35,000 nt of DNA, from contig NCHN01000028.1 of assembly GCA_002281875.1 (NCBI GenBank), forward strand, positions 1-35,000, read 5' to 3'. This DNA is from Sphingobacteriia bacterium 24-36-13. GTDB lineage: Bacteria > Bacteroidota > Bacteroidia > Chitinophagales > Chitinophagaceae. Below the pieces are notes generated by a model. That model worked only from the letters and a program-made list of their open reading frames with translations, did not search any database and was not told where the DNA came from. Made by a program: the position numbers and the translations under genes. This document shows, one piece after another, positions 22,976 through 32,872 of the stretch (position 1 is its first letter; each line of letters begins with the position of its first letter).

Positions 22976-24220
22976 GTGTCAACAAAAAGGAATATACAGG
23001 TTTATGCTCATTGGCAAGGAATGGCGGAAGCCAATTGCATTGGTATGCTTACGGCTCAACAAGCAAGAGGAAAAACAGGGTTTAGTTTTTTATATAACCC
23101 CGAATGGCTTACACAAAAAGAACAATTCTTACTTGATCCTGATATTGAATGGTTCGAAGGACAACAACATCCGATTGGCAAAGAAAATTTTGGTGTAATT
23201 CTCGACTCCATGCCAGATACTTGGGGAAGGACTTTAATGAAAAGGCGTGCAGCACAAGAAGCTTTTGAAAATGGCAACACTAAAACTAATCTTTATGAAA
23301 TTGATTTTCTACTCGGTGTTCATGATGAAAGTAGAATGGGAGCACTTAGATTTAAGTTAAACCAGGATGGACCATTCTTGAATAATAGTAAACTATCTAT
23401 ACCGCATTGGGCAAAGATTAAAGAACTTCAACATGCTGCACATGAAATTGAATTGAATGATGATGAAGAAGAAGTAAAACAATGGCTGGATATTTTGATT
23501 GCCCCAGGTTCCTCTCTTGGAGGTGCAAGACCAAAAGCGAATATTCTAGATGAAGAAAATCACCCATGGATTGCAAAGTTCCCTTCAAATACAGACAATA
23601 CAGACAAAGCTGCCTGGGAATATTTAGTATATCAATTGGCTTTAGATGCTGGCATCAATATGTCATTAAGTAAGATTGAAAAAATATCAGGCAAGTTTCA
23701 CACATTTTTTACGAAACGATTCGACAGAGTAAATGGAGAAAGAATACATTTTGCTTCTGCAATGACTATGACTGGAAATAATGAAGATACTATTCGTGAT
23801 AAAGCAGGAAGTTATTTAGAAATTGCAGAGTTTATTCAATTTCATGGATCTAATATATCAGCAGATCTTGAACAGTTGTGGCGTAGAATAGTATTCAATA
23901 TTGCTATTTCAAATACAGATGACCACTTAAGAAATCATGGATTTATTGTTCACAATAATGGTTGGCATTTATCGCCTGCATATGATATAAATCCTTCCAT
24001 TTATAAAAATGGACTTGCTCTAAATATAGACATGGATAACAACTCAATAGACTTTGAACTAGCAAAAAGCGTCGGTACATTTTTCCAATTGAACAGTCAA
24101 AAAATGAACTCAATTATTAAAGAGGTTCAACTCGCAGTTAGTTCCTGGAGAAAAATAGCAAATCAAATAGGAATTCCAAGAAATGAGCAAGAAAAAATGG
24201 CAAAGGCATTCTTTGTTTAA
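22976..24220 (+). CDS. hipA: HipA-like serine/threonine kinase toxin
   Basis: 414 residues from a GTG start 2 bp after hipB; no ATG is better placed. HipA phosphorylates aminoacyl-tRNA synthetases (GltX in E. coli) and induces dormancy. The N-terminal subdomain (about 8-125) has FGVILDSMPDTWGRTLMKRR. The glycine-rich loop is GSSLGGARPKA (178-188). The catalytic segment is ISNTDDHLRNHGF with Asp315, and the metal-binding AYDINPS carries Asp337. All kinase motifs are intact. It converges with the GH2 gene, leaving 12 bp, with no visible terminator. Confidence 0.93.
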   Translation: MSTKRNIQVYAHWQGMAEANCIGMLTAQQARGKTGFSFLYNPEWLTQKEQFLLDPDIEWFEGQQHPIGKENFGVILDSMPDTWGRTLMKRRAAQEAFENGNTKTNLYEIDFLLGVHDESRMGALRFKLNQDGPFLNNSKLSIPHWAKIKELQHAAHEIELNDDEEEVKQWLDILIAPGSSLGGARPKANILDEENHPWIAKFPSNTDNTDKAAWEYLVYQLALDAGINMSLSKIEKISGKFHTFFTKRFDRVNGERIHFASAMTMTGNNEDTIRDKAGSYLEIAEFIQFHGSNISADLEQLWRRIVFNIAISNTDDHLRNHGFIVHNNGWHLSPAYDINPSIYKNGLALNIDMDNNSIDFELAKSVGTFFQLNSQKMNSIIKEVQLAVSSWRKIANQIGIPRNEQEKMAKAFFV

Positions 24221-24232
24221 TGCTAAAGTAGA

Positions 24233-26359
24233 TCACTCCACAAACCCCTTCTGCGTAGCAATATATCCAAGCGGTCGAACAATAGTGATAAAGTACTCGC
24301 CCTTAATGGCGTCTACTTTTAGGTCATGCCGTTGGCCTGGTTTTAATATAGGAATCTCATATGCTTTTGATTGCAAATAATTATCGGTCTTGCTTGAAAT
24401 ATACAGCGTATATCCTTTCACCGTATGCTGTGGCAAACCAACACTTCCATAAAGTGTAATATTCAACTTTCCTTTTCCGCCACCTGATACATGTTGTATT
24501 TCAACAGGAGTAGATTGCTCGCGTAACACTTTCATAGAAGGCTTTGGCTTTCCATACATATCATACACCCCATGAATTCTTCTGCGAAATTTTCCAATAT
24601 CGGTAGTACCGGGATAATGGGTTCGGTAATCGGTTAAATCAAAATAAATAGCGCCTTCTACATAAGGCTTGCCCTCATAAATGGCCATATGATAAATCAA
24701 GTCTTCTACCCTGCGTTCATCGCCTCCTTTGAAATTAGGTTCACATAATCCAAACTCCGAAATAAAAAATGGTTTGGTTGGATAACTCATATGTACACTA
24801 TCTAAATACAAATGAATTTTTCCGGTTGGAATGCTCCACCAACTTCCTCCATATTCATTCATCATTAAATAATCGCCTTCTGCAGCAGCATCAGGAACAA
24901 ACTTGGGGTTGTTGTAATAACTCGTAGTTAAGGTATTGCTCACATAAGCAGTGTTTCGGCTAGGATCCAATTCCCTAGCGCGTTTCATTAGCGTAGCAAT
25001 CATGGGTTTCATGTCTGCATCTCTTGCTCTTAACTCATTACCAGCACCCCATGAAAAAATACTGGGATGATTATACATATTCGAAACCATTCTTTCTAAT
25101 TGAGAAAGCGCAATTGTTTGAATGGTTTCATTGGCAGGTGTTTCAGGTCCCCATAAAGGAACTTCTTGTTGTACTAATATTCCATTGCGATCACAGTAAT
25201 CATAAAACAAATCATCTTGTTGAAAATGTTGTCGCGTAAAAATGGCATTCACGTCTTTCATCAATTTGCAATTCGCCAATATCACTGAATCTGTTTCTGC
25301 AAAACCATAATCAGAATTTGATCCCGCTGTCCACTCTACTCCCATTAATTTAATTCGCTCTCCATTTAAATGTGTTTGTCCATTAATAAATTCTACTGTT
25401 CTAAACCCAACGGTGGTTCCATTTACATCAATTAATTCCGAACCAGTTGTAACAAAAATTCCAACAAAATATAAATTCGGAAAATCAATATGCCAAGGCT
25501 TTACCTTCGGGATTTTAACTGTTGCGTATGCATTCACTCCGTCCCACTCAGGCGTTACCAAATCGCCTGTCATATGCATGCGTGCGAGTTCATGCACCGT
25601 TAAATTTGACTGATCGTGTAACCGTTTGTACTGATCTAACTCAGGAGCAATTTGAATATTCAATTTTAATTTTCCTTTTAGCCCTGCATATTTTTTTTCG
25701 AGAATGGCTTTATTAAAGGGCAATTGAATCCTCACAGTGGCTGATGAATCTTTGTGTAAAGTGGGGGTTACAAATATTTCTAGTGGTGCAACCAAATTTG
25801 TAACAATCATTTTTACTTTGCGAATCATCCCTCCATCATTGGGCCAATCGAAAGAACTACCAAATGGAACTTTGTTTTTACCATAGTCATTATTCACTGC
25901 AATGGTCAAGATATTGTCTACACCAATTTTTAATTTACCTGTTAGATCAATTTTGAACTTACTAAATCCATCTCCTATATTCTCTGCTACTTTTATGCCA
26001 TTCAAATAGATATATGCTGTATGATTGATGGCTCCGAATTCTATGACTGTTTGTTTGTTTTTATATGTTGCAGGAACATTGATTTTCTTTTGGTACCAAG
26101 CCCAACCATAATGGGTTTGATTGCTGTCTTCTATATTCCAAGTATGAGGAATAGCAACGGTTCTTGCATTGGGCAGTGTGCCTATATACCACTCGCGCTT
26201 AAATCCCTCCGATTGTTTATCGGTTAAAAATTGCCACTGATTGTTTAGATGAATCGTATCGCGATGTGAAGACGACGATAAGTTTGCACGTTGTGCAAAC
26301 AAAGACAATTGACTACAGCAAATAAAAACAAAAAAGAAACTTAATTTAATGCGAACCAT
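24233..26359 (-). CDS. Glycoside hydrolase family 2 (beta-galactosidase/glucuronidase-like)
   Basis: 708 residues. The signal peptide is about residues 1-22 (ending LSLFAQ), so it is periplasmic or exported. The GH2 sugar-binding jelly roll (about 35-190) includes IPHTWNIED and GWAWYQKKI. The Ig-like domain is about 190-320. The TIM barrel from about 325 carries the acid/base Glu442 in WGAGNELRA and the nucleophile Glu535 in FISEFGLCE. It ends with a short C-terminal beta domain. Substrate among beta-galactosides, glucuronides and mannosides cannot be fixed by eye; in this operon galactose removal after desialylation fits best. Last gene of the six-gene minus-strand operon, 42 bp after the previous gene. 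Confidence 0.88.
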   Translation of the reverse strand: MVRIKLSFFFVFICCSQLSLFAQRANLSSSSHRDTIHLNNQWQFLTDKQSEGFKREWYIGTLPNARTVAIPHTWNIEDSNQTHYGWAWYQKKINVPATYKNKQTVIEFGAINHTAYIYLNGIKVAENIGDGFSKFKIDLTGKLKIGVDNILTIAVNNDYGKNKVPFGSSFDWPNDGGMIRKVKMIVTNLVAPLEIFVTPTLHKDSSATVRIQLPFNKAILEKKYAGLKGKLKLNIQIAPELDQYKRLHDQSNLTVHELARMHMTGDLVTPEWDGVNAYATVKIPKVKPWHIDFPNLYFVGIFVTTGSELIDVNGTTVGFRTVEFINGQTHLNGERIKLMGVEWTAGSNSDYGFAETDSVILANCKLMKDVNAIFTRQHFQQDDLFYDYCDRNGILVQQEVPLWGPETPANETIQTIALSQLERMVSNMYNHPSIFSWGAGNELRARDADMKPMIATLMKRARELDPSRNTAYVSNTLTTSYYNNPKFVPDAAAEGDYLMMNEYGGSWWSIPTGKIHLYLDSVHMSYPTKPFFISEFGLCEPNFKGGDERRVEDLIYHMAIYEGKPYVEGAIYFDLTDYRTHYPGTTDIGKFRRRIHGVYDMYGKPKPSMKVLREQSTPVEIQHVSGGGKGKLNITLYGSVGLPQHTVKGYTLYISSKTDNYLQSKAYEIPILKPGQRHDLKVDAIKGEYFITIVRPLGYIATQKGFVE

Positions 26360-26401
26360 TTTTTAAATTTTAACTATCCAATCATATTAGTAGGCGCCGA
26401 A

Positions 26402-28963
26402 CTAGCGAACCACAGGTACAAACGTGAACATATACTTCGCTGGATTCTGCCAGTCTTTTCCACTGAGTTTTCCAATGGGTATTTTGATACGCACATCATT
26501 CCAACCTTTTTTCAATTCAATCATTGTTGGTTCGCGGTACTCGTACCCTTCATCAATTAATGGAATTTCTGAATTCCCTTTTTGCCCTGCTCTATTCCAT
26601 GTTGGGGGTGGAACAATGCCTCCGTTCACAGTAGCTGTTGCATTATGCTCATTCCATGCAAATGCAGGCGGATAATCGGTTGCAGGAGATCTCGATAAAT
26701 TATTGAAGCCTATCCAAAATGGTTTGGTTGTATTTTCCTCACTCCAAATTTGAGTAGTAGCATACCAAACTTGATTGGGTTTAATGCTATCGATGGCACC
26801 CTTGATTAATGGTGCCCACCAATGGCGTAATACGACTGTTCCTCCAGTGACGGTTTTATAAAAATATTTAGCGCGTGCATTCGAGTTAAAAAAATTCTCT
26901 TTTGCGTCAGCATCTTTTTCGAATGGACCGTAGAGTTTCCATTCCAATGATGACTGAGGTTGATAGGGAAAAGAATATTTAAAACCTTGCTGGTGGTTTA
27001 ATAATCGCTCTTCAAATTCAGCAAATGCTTTTTCATCTCCATCGCTAATATTCGCAATCCATCCTGGTTGTCCGCCTCCTCTCCAACTTCTTTCTGCGAA
27101 AGCCAACATAGCTGGATACACTGGATTCATGTTCAGCACATCGTCTTGTGTTGCAACTGCTCTATCATGCCATGTGCAAATAATAGCACCTAATGCATTA
27201 TTGTCTCCACTGTTTCTGTTGGCCAACTGTCTATTAAAGATTGTAGTAACTGCTTCCAATGGATCCAGGTGATTCAAATACAAATGCCTTGAATCAATAT
27301 ACTGCACTTGCTTATCGTTAGTAATTTTTCCTAAGTCGTCCATCCACAATTGACGTATGGTACTGTCTAAAAAATTGCCACCTGGTTGCCATCCAATTAC
27401 TTTCTTTCCAAAGCTTTGGATATGCTTGGTTATTTCAGGAATAAAATTAGGGTTCGTTATTTTCACTTCGTCTGCACCAATATGGATATAGGGCACATCA
27501 TAAGTGGTACAAAATTCTTTGAGTATATTTTTTACATAAACGATTCCAGAATCACTCTGCATATCTACTTTCATAGCGCGCTTAAATGCTGCACTATGAC
27601 CGGGCATATCTATTTCTGGCACAAATAAAATATTACGCGCTTTGCAATAAGCAATTAACTCTTTAATTTCTGCTTCGGTATAATACATGCCTTTGTTTCG
27701 GAGCATATGTTCAGGTGCTGTTAATTGTGGATACTGCTTAATAGCAATACGCCATGCAATATCTTCAGTTGCATGAAAATGGAATACGTTCAACTTGTAT
27801 TTCGACATGATATCAATTTGCTGTTTAAGCAAATTCATCGACAAATAGTTTCTTCCTACATCAATCATATAACCCCTCCACGCAAAGGCAGGCGCATCTT
27901 TGATTTCAACGGCATCAATGGTTTGACCATTGTGTGCCAATTGCTGAAGCGTTTGCATCGCATTAAAGACGCCTTGTTCTGTTGCGGCTTTGATAATTAT
28001 TTGAGTGGAGCTTACGCTCAGCTCATAGGCTTCATTCGTACTGAACGATACGTTTTTTTCTCCGACTGAGCCCTTTAATTCAGGTTTACTATTCTTTTGA
28101 TTGGGACTCGCTAAAACAATAGTCACTTGCTCCTTCAAGGTTTTACCTTCTTGCAACTGATAATAACCATCCTTCCAATTCACTTCTGTTGGCATAGGGA
28201 TAAGCGCAGGCTTCTCAGTTAATCCAAAAACTTTCGGATAAATCAAGTGCCGCCAATGCTGGTAACCTGCTCCTGTTAAATGCAATCCGTCGTTGGTATA
28301 TTTTGCATCTAATAACCCCTGCGCATCTACAAACTTCGAATGCAAATCGATGTATTCAAATCGGTGGCGAGCCGCAGCCGCCTTCAATAATTCATTCGAT
28401 CGCACAACTTGAGCACCCTTACTCACCTGTCCTGGAAACTTTCCAAAGCTGGCGTTCACAGGCAAAATGCTTTCAATATATACTTTAGTAATTGGGCTCT
28501 CTTGTAGTATATAATCGTTGATCAATAAAATATTTTTTACCACCGAATCAGGAGATACTCCCCTACCTAAATCATTAATACCAATCATTAAAAAAACTTT
28601 GGCAGGCTTGCGGGTAGTCACTTCTTTTAATCGATGTAAAATACCCGTGGTAATATCGCCGCTGATTCCTCTGTTCTTAACTCGGATATCATTGAATAAC
28701 TCGTACCATTCACTTCCATCATTAATACTGTTCCCTAAAAAAATAATATCCCTTTTCGAATCGGGCAAGTAAGCCCCACCACTCGGCAATGTTGCTGCCG
28801 CATTCGGCATTGATTTAAACAAACTATATCGCTGGTGATAATAGGTATTAAATATAGAATCAGGATAGGTGGGCAATACAATTTGCGAATTGCCTGTTAA
28901 CGACATGCCCAATAGTGCAATACAGATAAACAAGATGAATTTGTAGGAGAAAATAATTTTCAT
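26402..28963 (-). CDS. SGNH esterase fused to a GH20 beta-hexosaminidase
   Basis: 853 residues from the ATG giving the signal peptide MKIIFSYKFILFICIALLG; a longer frame begins at 28981 (6 more codons, overlapping the upstream gene). Residues about 60-250 are an SGNH/GDSL hydrolase: IIFLGNSIND (nucleophile Ser79), NRGISGD, MIGINDLG (Asn130), and NDGLHLTG (Asp225, His228). A GH20b-like domain (about 253-360) and GH20 barrel (about 362-630) follow, with HFHATEDIAWRI and the catalytic pair Asp498-Glu499 in HIGADEVK. The C-terminal 200 residues end with a beta-sandwich-like part. It probably removes an acyl group and a terminal HexNAc from the same glycan. Fourth from the end of the window, in tight operon context. 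Confidence 0.88.
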   Translation of the reverse strand: MKIIFSYKFILFICIALLGMSLTGNSQIVLPTYPDSIFNTYYHQRYSLFKSMPNAAATLPSGGAYLPDSKRDIIFLGNSINDGSEWYELFNDIRVKNRGISGDITTGILHRLKEVTTRKPAKVFLMIGINDLGRGVSPDSVVKNILLINDYILQESPITKVYIESILPVNASFGKFPGQVSKGAQVVRSNELLKAAAARHRFEYIDLHSKFVDAQGLLDAKYTNDGLHLTGAGYQHWRHLIYPKVFGLTEKPALIPMPTEVNWKDGYYQLQEGKTLKEQVTIVLASPNQKNSKPELKGSVGEKNVSFSTNEAYELSVSSTQIIIKAATEQGVFNAMQTLQQLAHNGQTIDAVEIKDAPAFAWRGYMIDVGRNYLSMNLLKQQIDIMSKYKLNVFHFHATEDIAWRIAIKQYPQLTAPEHMLRNKGMYYTEAEIKELIAYCKARNILFVPEIDMPGHSAAFKRAMKVDMQSDSGIVYVKNILKEFCTTYDVPYIHIGADEVKITNPNFIPEITKHIQSFGKKVIGWQPGGNFLDSTIRQLWMDDLGKITNDKQVQYIDSRHLYLNHLDPLEAVTTIFNRQLANRNSGDNNALGAIICTWHDRAVATQDDVLNMNPVYPAMLAFAERSWRGGGQPGWIANISDGDEKAFAEFEERLLNHQQGFKYSFPYQPQSSLEWKLYGPFEKDADAKENFFNSNARAKYFYKTVTGGTVVLRHWWAPLIKGAIDSIKPNQVWYATTQIWSEENTTKPFWIGFNNLSRSPATDYPPAFAWNEHNATATVNGGIVPPPTWNRAGQKGNSEIPLIDEGYEYREPTMIELKKGWNDVRIKIPIGKLSGKDWQNPAKYMFTFVPVVR

Positions 28964-28970
28964 AGTATTA

Positions 28971-31268
28971 TTATTCAACAATGAATTCGTCTGAAAAAAT
29001 CCAAGCCGGCTTTCCTTCCCCTGAATGACCTTTTGGCAAACGATCTAACACTTTAGCAGTTACTCTCACAAACCTTGCTTTCATTGAAGAAAAAGATGCA
29101 GTGAAGTTTTTAATTTGAGCCGTTTTATCGTTTGTAGAAATTGTATTCGCAACTGTTTCTACTAGTGTAAAATGAACCCCATCTAAGGATACTTCAAACT
29201 TTACCCACTCTGGCATCATGATCCAATCATTGTAGTTTTGCAAACAACCCAACGACAGTAATTGAATATTTTTTTCTTCTTCTAAATCAATAGTTGCTAT
29301 TAAATCTTTTGCCGATATACCATGCCAAAATTTATTGATGGCAGTAGTTCCTTTAATCCCATCTGTTAAAGAATTGGGACCATCCGCTAGATAGTACCTA
29401 CTGATTGAATGGGTATAATTCACTTTTTTCCCAATGGCTTTATGCAACGCAAATTGTTGTTCGGCAGGAATTACACTTTTCAGTTCACCATTCACCACCG
29501 TGGCTGCTTTGATGGTTACTGAAGCATTAATTTCAATAGGACTTTCATAGAGCTTACTTTTTATAGTAGGCTGATCTCCATTGGTGGTATAATACACTTG
29601 ACCTTTATACGCTTCTGTTGAAAGGGTTGCATATAGCTTTCCCTCTTTTAAAATGGGTTTAATGTCTACTTTAAAATTTCCCTTACTATAGTTTAATCCT
29701 TTTTGGTCAAACCCTTTAAAGTGCTGCTGAAGTCTTTCATTAAAACCAGCCCAATCTTTCGACTTTGTAGAACTCCACAATACTTCAGACAAAGCCAACA
29801 TACGAGGCAACACCATGTATTCTACTTGTTTGGGGGTAGTTACATATTCCGTCCAAAGATTGGCTTGTGCCCCTAATACATATTTAGCTTCTGCCTCGCT
29901 TAGTTCTTTTGATAATGGTTCATAGTCGTATACTCGCTTAAGCGTGTTAAATCCACCAATAGCAATAGGTTCAGAAGCAGGATCTCCTTGATAATGATCA
30001 AAATAAACAGGGTTGCCTGGCGTCATGACCACATCATGTTTCATTTTTGCAGCAGCAATTCCACCCGCTTCTCCCCTCCAACTCATCACTGTTGCATCGG
30101 GTGCTAAACCGCCTTCAAGAATTTCATCCCAACCAATTATTTTTCTTTTTTTACTAGCTACAAATTTTTCAATTCGTTTAATAAAATAGCTCTGTAATTC
30201 TTCTTCATCTTTTAAGTTTTCCTTGCGAATTCTTTGCTGACACTTGGCACACTTTTTCCATGATGTTTTATCTACTTCATCTCCGCCAATATGTATATAC
30301 TTTGAAGGAAATAATTGAATTACTTCTGTTAATACCTCTTCTAAAAAATGAAAAACCGAATCGTTTCCTGCACAGTAATTGGAAGCCATATTGGTGTAAT
30401 TGCCACCTGTTAATGGCAACTGTGGTTGTTGTGTGCAACTTAAAAATGGATAAGCAGCTATAGCTGAAGCCACATGTCCGGGCATTTCAATTTCTGGAAC
30501 AACGGTAATATTTCTCTCCGCTGCATAAGTGATAATCTCTTTTATTTGGGCCTGTGTATAGTAACCACCGTAAGTAGGTGCTTCACCTTCCTTAGCCTGT
30601 GGCCTTGATCCCCATACCAAATTAGTTTGATCTACACGCCATGCACCTGTATTGGTTAGTGCAGGATACTTTTTTATTTCAATACGCCATCCTTGGTCAT
30701 CTACTAAATGCCAATGAAATGTGTTGAACTTATAGGCAGCTAATAAATCTAAATACTGTTTAATTACATTGGGGCCGAAGAAATGCCTACTCACATCTAA
30801 GTGCATCCCTCTCCATTTAAATCGAGGATAGTCGGTTACTTGCATGCACGGAACCTTAAGCTTTGCATTGGTTCTTACAGCAGGAAGCGTCTGTAGTAGC
30901 GTTTGCATACCATATATAATTCCTGCTGGTGTGTTGGCTTTAATATGAATTGCATTGGTTGAAACTATTAACTGATATCCCTCTTCTCCAATAACGGCAT
31001 CTTTTATTAATGCAAGCACTATTTTCTGTTTTGCATTTTTATTAATTGGCAAATTCAAACCTGATATATCATGAATGGTATTGCGCAAAAAATTGGCAGC
31101 TGATTGTAGTTGCTTTGATTGTGCAGAAAATTCAATTTGGGTTTGATTAGTAATAATAAACTCACCCACATTTTGCTGTAAACTCACCGGAACAGGAATG
31201 ATACTGATCTGATTGCTTTGTGCAAATAGGTAAGCCGGGAAAAAGAAAACAATTAATAGATATTTCAC
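28971..31268 (-). CDS. GH20 beta-N-acetylhexosaminidase with discoidin-like C-terminus
   Basis: 765 residues. The signal peptide is 1-16 (ending YLFAQ). The GH20b domain is about 20-145. The GH20 barrel (about 150-500) carries FHWHLVDDQGWRIEIKKYP and the catalytic Asp330-Glu331 in HIGGDEVDKTSW. A chitobiase-type C-terminal domain (about 540-615) has VYYTTNGDQPT. An F5/8 type C/CBM32-like sandwich (about 625-765) has WVKFEVSLDGVHF and ARFVRVTAK. It removes terminal GlcNAc or GalNAc from glycans in the periplasm or at the surface. Its start overlaps the upstream esterase gene by 4 bp. All key residues are present. Confidence 0.94.
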   Translation of the reverse strand: MKYLLIVFFFPAYLFAQSNQISIIPVPVSLQQNVGEFIITNQTQIEFSAQSKQLQSAANFLRNTIHDISGLNLPINKNAKQKIVLALIKDAVIGEEGYQLIVSTNAIHIKANTPAGIIYGMQTLLQTLPAVRTNAKLKVPCMQVTDYPRFKWRGMHLDVSRHFFGPNVIKQYLDLLAAYKFNTFHWHLVDDQGWRIEIKKYPALTNTGAWRVDQTNLVWGSRPQAKEGEAPTYGGYYTQAQIKEIITYAAERNITVVPEIEMPGHVASAIAAYPFLSCTQQPQLPLTGGNYTNMASNYCAGNDSVFHFLEEVLTEVIQLFPSKYIHIGGDEVDKTSWKKCAKCQQRIRKENLKDEEELQSYFIKRIEKFVASKKRKIIGWDEILEGGLAPDATVMSWRGEAGGIAAAKMKHDVVMTPGNPVYFDHYQGDPASEPIAIGGFNTLKRVYDYEPLSKELSEAEAKYVLGAQANLWTEYVTTPKQVEYMVLPRMLALSEVLWSSTKSKDWAGFNERLQQHFKGFDQKGLNYSKGNFKVDIKPILKEGKLYATLSTEAYKGQVYYTTNGDQPTIKSKLYESPIEINASVTIKAATVVNGELKSVIPAEQQFALHKAIGKKVNYTHSISRYYLADGPNSLTDGIKGTTAINKFWHGISAKDLIATIDLEEEKNIQLLSLGCLQNYNDWIMMPEWVKFEVSLDGVHFTLVETVANTISTNDKTAQIKNFTASFSSMKARFVRVTAKVLDRLPKGHSGEGKPAWIFSDEFIVE

Positions 31269-32872
31269 TGTTGTTTTTTTATATGAACTTTTATTTTAAA
31301 AGTAGAAGTAGGAAGCTGCTCTCTATTCACCAAATTTCCATCAGTATAAGGCTTCCAATCATAATAAATATATTCAGGTTGTTCTTCACAATCAATTACT
31401 ACCATTTCGGCCCCAGAAGAAACAGCTTTACCTATTTGAAGCCTTCCTTTTTGAATCCGCGCTGAAACTTCATGAATACCATCTAGTGAAAAACCCCGCA
31501 AAGGCTTGCCATCACCAGTTGCTAATCCATCTATTGCATGATTAAATGTGATCTGTAATTGTCCATTAGCATATTCTGCACGCAGTGGCAATGGACCGGA
31601 TGGTACGATGGATAGTCCATACTCTTTATTCAACGCCCATCTTGCTAATCGCTCTCCCACAATTTTTTTATTAGTAGGATGCACATTGTCTTTTAATCCA
31701 TAATCGGTACAAACAGCCATACCAGAATAGGAAACTCGTTCCATTATTTTTCTTTGCTCGTCTCTAAATAAATGCCAGTATTGTCCCTTGTATTTAACCG
31801 AATCAATAGAACTCAATTGCACAAAAAAATAAGGCAACATAGGTTGTTTAAAACGCCCCCTAAAATTTTGCACCATCAATTGGGTTAAAGCCCCATATTC
31901 CCATACTCTATCTAATTCTTGTGCATTGCTTTCCCCTTGGTAATTAATAATCCCTTTTATAGCCAATGGGAACAAGGGTTTTAAACCTGCTTCATATGCA
32001 TGACCTGGTTTAAATGGATGATTGGTTCCTTTACGCAAATTTTGATTGCCTCTTTCTTTTACCCATACCGGAATAGCTGGATTGGTTAGCCATGGTTCAA
32101 TTGCTTTAGCAGCAAAACGCTCGTCCGATTTCAATGCATCCACCCCTATAAATGTTTCCAGCGGTGCCCCAGCAATAGATAAATTAATAAGCCCAATGGG
32201 TACTTGTGTATTTGTAACAATAGACTTACCATAATAATAAGCCACTGCACTCATGGTCCTAAAACTATTGCTATCACTCACTTGCCAACTAGTAGGGGCA
32301 AAGAATTTTTCGGGTTGCATCATTTGCAAAACCGAATCAGAAAAATATTGGTTGAATACATTTTTTCCTGCGTAAGTAGGATTATAGAATCTGAGTAAGG
32401 GTTGATTGGCTGTTGCCATTGCTTCGCGATAATACATTTCGCGTTGCATGGGCCACTCCATATTGCTTTGTCCAATGCAAATCCAAATATCACCCAATAG
32501 AATATTGCCGATAAGTATATTTTTTTTGCCAGAAATAATTTTTACATCATGGGGCAGCGTACTCGCCTCTTGTGCAGGTAAATAAACACTCCAAGTGCTA
32601 TCACGATTCACGCGCGTTACTGCAGAGACTTGGCGCGATGCAGCGGCGGATCTACTCGCCGTCAGCTCTACTCGCACCGATGCCCCCGGCAATCCCTTGC
32701 CCCAAATATGTATGGGCTGGTCTCGCTGTAACACCATATGATTGGTAAAGATTTTATTAATGCTCAATAAGTCTGTTCCACGCGAAGACTGCGCCATTAG
32801 TGGCGTTTGAGCGGTAAAGCTTTGTAATACAGCCAAACAAACCACTAGCCCAAAGCACAATTCCCTCTTCAT
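31265..32872 (-). CDS. Sialate O-acetylesterase
   Basis: 535 residues with a signal peptide (about 1-27). It belongs to the sialate O-acetylesterase (SASA, SGNH-like) family that removes O-acetyl groups from sialic acid so that it can be released or catabolised. An N-terminal beta domain has IFTNHMVLQRDQPIHIWG. The catalytic domain has GDIWICIGQSNMEWPM (nucleophile Ser136), then NYQGESNA and DNVHPTNK with the catalytic His. A GC-rich Ala/Ser/Arg insertion lies near residues 72-90. It overlaps its neighbours by 4 bp on both sides (ATGA junctions), so translation is coupled with the epimerase and hexosaminidase genes. Confidence 0.92.
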   Translation of the reverse strand: MKRELCFGLVVCLAVLQSFTAQTPLMAQSSRGTDLLSINKIFTNHMVLQRDQPIHIWGKGLPGASVRVELTASRSAAASRQVSAVTRVNRDSTWSVYLPAQEASTLPHDVKIISGKKNILIGNILLGDIWICIGQSNMEWPMQREMYYREAMATANQPLLRFYNPTYAGKNVFNQYFSDSVLQMMQPEKFFAPTSWQVSDSNSFRTMSAVAYYYGKSIVTNTQVPIGLINLSIAGAPLETFIGVDALKSDERFAAKAIEPWLTNPAIPVWVKERGNQNLRKGTNHPFKPGHAYEAGLKPLFPLAIKGIINYQGESNAQELDRVWEYGALTQLMVQNFRGRFKQPMLPYFFVQLSSIDSVKYKGQYWHLFRDEQRKIMERVSYSGMAVCTDYGLKDNVHPTNKKIVGERLARWALNKEYGLSIVPSGPLPLRAEYANGQLQITFNHAIDGLATGDGKPLRGFSLDGIHEVSARIQKGRLQIGKAVSSGAEMVVIDCEEQPEYIYYDWKPYTDGNLVNREQLPTSTFKIKVHIKKQQ

